The position numbers and the translations under genes are program-made. This document shows positions 63,124-64,000 of a DNA stretch of 64,000 nt, one piece after another. The first letter of the stretch is position 1. The number at the start of each line of letters is the position of its first letter. The notes beneath the pieces are model-generated. The model was not told where the DNA came from and did not search any database. It was given only the letters and a program-made list of their open reading frames with translations. Source of the DNA: Brevibacillus sp. SYP-B805 (lineage in GTDB: Bacteria > Bacillota > Bacilli > Brevibacillales > Brevibacillaceae). The stretch lies in NCBI RefSeq assembly GCF_011059135.1, contig NZ_JAALGD010000013.1, positions 1-64,000 of the forward strand. Reading direction: 5' to 3'.

Positions 63124-64000
63124 ATGACAGAGAAAGAAGCAGTATTCTCCGGCGATATCGGAAATGAAGAAAACAAGCGAGGCGTCCTCATTGCAGGACT
63201 TCTGATCGCGATGCTTTTCGCGGCGTTGGACAATACCATCGTCGGGACAGCCATGCCGCGCATCGTCGGCGAACTTGGCGGCTTGGGGGTCATGACGTGG
63301 CTGACCACGGCTTATTTGCTCAGTTCCACCGCCGTCGTCCCGATCGCGGGGAAACTGGCTGATATACTTGGCCGCAAAGCGGTTTACGTGGCCGGATTGG
63401 TGCTGTTTATGCTTGGTTCCGCGCTGTGCGGTGCGGCACAATCGATGACGGAGCTGATCATCTTCCGCGGTTTGCAGGGGATTGGCGGCGGCGTCATGAT
63501 GCCGATGGCCATGATTATCATCGGCGATCTGTTCACCGGCGAGCAGCGCGCCAAATGGCAGGGGATCTTTGGGGCGGTCTTTGGTCTCTCCTCCATCATT
63601 GGTCCCCAGGTGGGCGGATGGATTGTAGACGCGGCCAACTGGCGATGGGTGTTTTACATCAATCTGCCGGTCGGGATTCTCGCCACGGTATTGATCGCGT
63701 TGGGGCTGCGCAGCCATTCCGCAAAGGATGCTCCCAAGATTGACGTTTGGGGCATGGTTACCATGATCGTCGGGGTGGTCAGCCTGCTGTTGGCCTTGAC
63801 ATTGGGCGGGAAAGACTACGCCTGGACATCCTGGCAGGAACTCTCGCTCTTTGCATTATCCCTGGTCTCTCTCGCTGCATTTGTCATCGTGGAATCCAAA
63901 GTGAGCGATCCCATTCTGCCGCTGCGCCTCTTTCAAAACAGAACGTTTACCCTGATCAACGGCATCGGGTTTCTGATGGCTGTCGGCATGTTTGGGGCGA
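63124..64000 (+). CDS. DHA2/EmrB-QacA family drug efflux transporter (partial, 3' end outside window)
   Basis: The first 292 residues of a 14-helix MFS exporter. The N-terminus reads GVLIAGLLIAMLFAALDNTIVGTAMPRIVGELGG (motif D1 LDxTxVNxALP form), followed by motif A GKLADILGRKAVYVAG and motif C IFGAVFGLSSIIGPQVGGWIVD. Cotranscribed with marR; ATG 63124 has AAAGGAGTG upstream. The reading frame stays open to the window end. Confidence 0.9.
   Translation, partial: MTEKEAVFSGDIGNEENKRGVLIAGLLIAMLFAALDNTIVGTAMPRIVGELGGLGVMTWLTTAYLLSSTAVVPIAGKLADILGRKAVYVAGLVLFMLGSALCGAAQSMTELIIFRGLQGIGGGVMMPMAMIIIGDLFTGEQRAKWQGIFGAVFGLSSIIGPQVGGWIVDAANWRWVFYINLPVGILATVLIALGLRSHSAKDAPKIDVWGMVTMIVGVVSLLLALTLGGKDYAWTSWQELSLFALSLVSLAAFVIVESKVSDPILPLRLFQNRTFTLINGIGFLMAVGMFGA

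Overview
The window looks like the chromosome of a GC-rich, Gram-positive, low-G+C-phylum bacterium of the order Bacillales. I base this on gene order (pcrA-ligA-...-camS, gatCAB, dgkB-rlmCD follow the same order as in Bacillus subtilis, with other genes interspersed), AGGAGG-type ribosome binding sites, a T-box leader, PerR-katA, a SigL-type rocA promoter, a qox quinol oxidase, SdpR/SdpI and TagO. I cannot name a genus. No rRNA, tRNA or CRISPR array was seen.

Layout. 1-127 is the right end of an IS200/IS605-type element whose body lies outside the window. 199-9125 holds VanW and then the pcrA-ligA-lipoprotein-ppx-camS operon. 9134-10897 is a T-box-controlled prolyl-tRNA synthetase. 11104-17716 carries an O-methyltransferase, a nickel/cobalt-type transporter, rocA, tagO, a diguanylate cyclase and psd. 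17832-23457 holds gatCAB, sdpRI and an MFS gene. 23516-27320 is the qoxABCD operon on the minus strand. 28039-33169 holds small unknown genes, the katA-peroxiredoxin-like-perR operon and a sirohydrochlorin chelatase. 33261-38388 holds a natAB-type exporter, an EamA transporter, glucokinase and dgkB, followed by rlmCD at 38683-40119.

40078-46589 is a strongly AT-rich accessory island attached to the 3' end of rlmCD. A large serine recombinase gene sits tail-to-tail with rlmCD. The cargo includes a HEPN-like protein, a broken gene, and a TIR-domain protein with an extra N-terminal domain. Two further copies of the last codons of an rlmCD gene, each with its own terminator, lie at 45461 and 46551. 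I read these as attachment sites left by successive integrations at the same hotspot. Together these make a layered, defence-like genomic island.

The DNA returns to host-like composition with a haloperoxidase/PAP2-type gene. A TetR-controlled flavin-monooxygenase cluster follows (HpaB-like, SsuD, SfnG, SfnC-like), apparently for organosulfur use. After that come a thiolase/TetR pair sharing an operator, a quinone oxidoreductase, a spermidine synthase-like gene, an IseA-like secreted protein, a CPBP protease, an MFS efflux gene and a marR-DHA2 efflux pair that runs off the window.

A separate theme is a dispersed, structured intergenic repeat of about 150-160 nt. There are three copies (11785-11944 minus, 14526-14676 plus, 38491-38650 plus). 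Each starts at the end of a transcription terminator and shares a perfect 10-bp closing stem around a variable interior. It is the best candidate here for an undescribed RNA or miniature mobile element. A different, 196-nt foldback element lies at 36135-36330.
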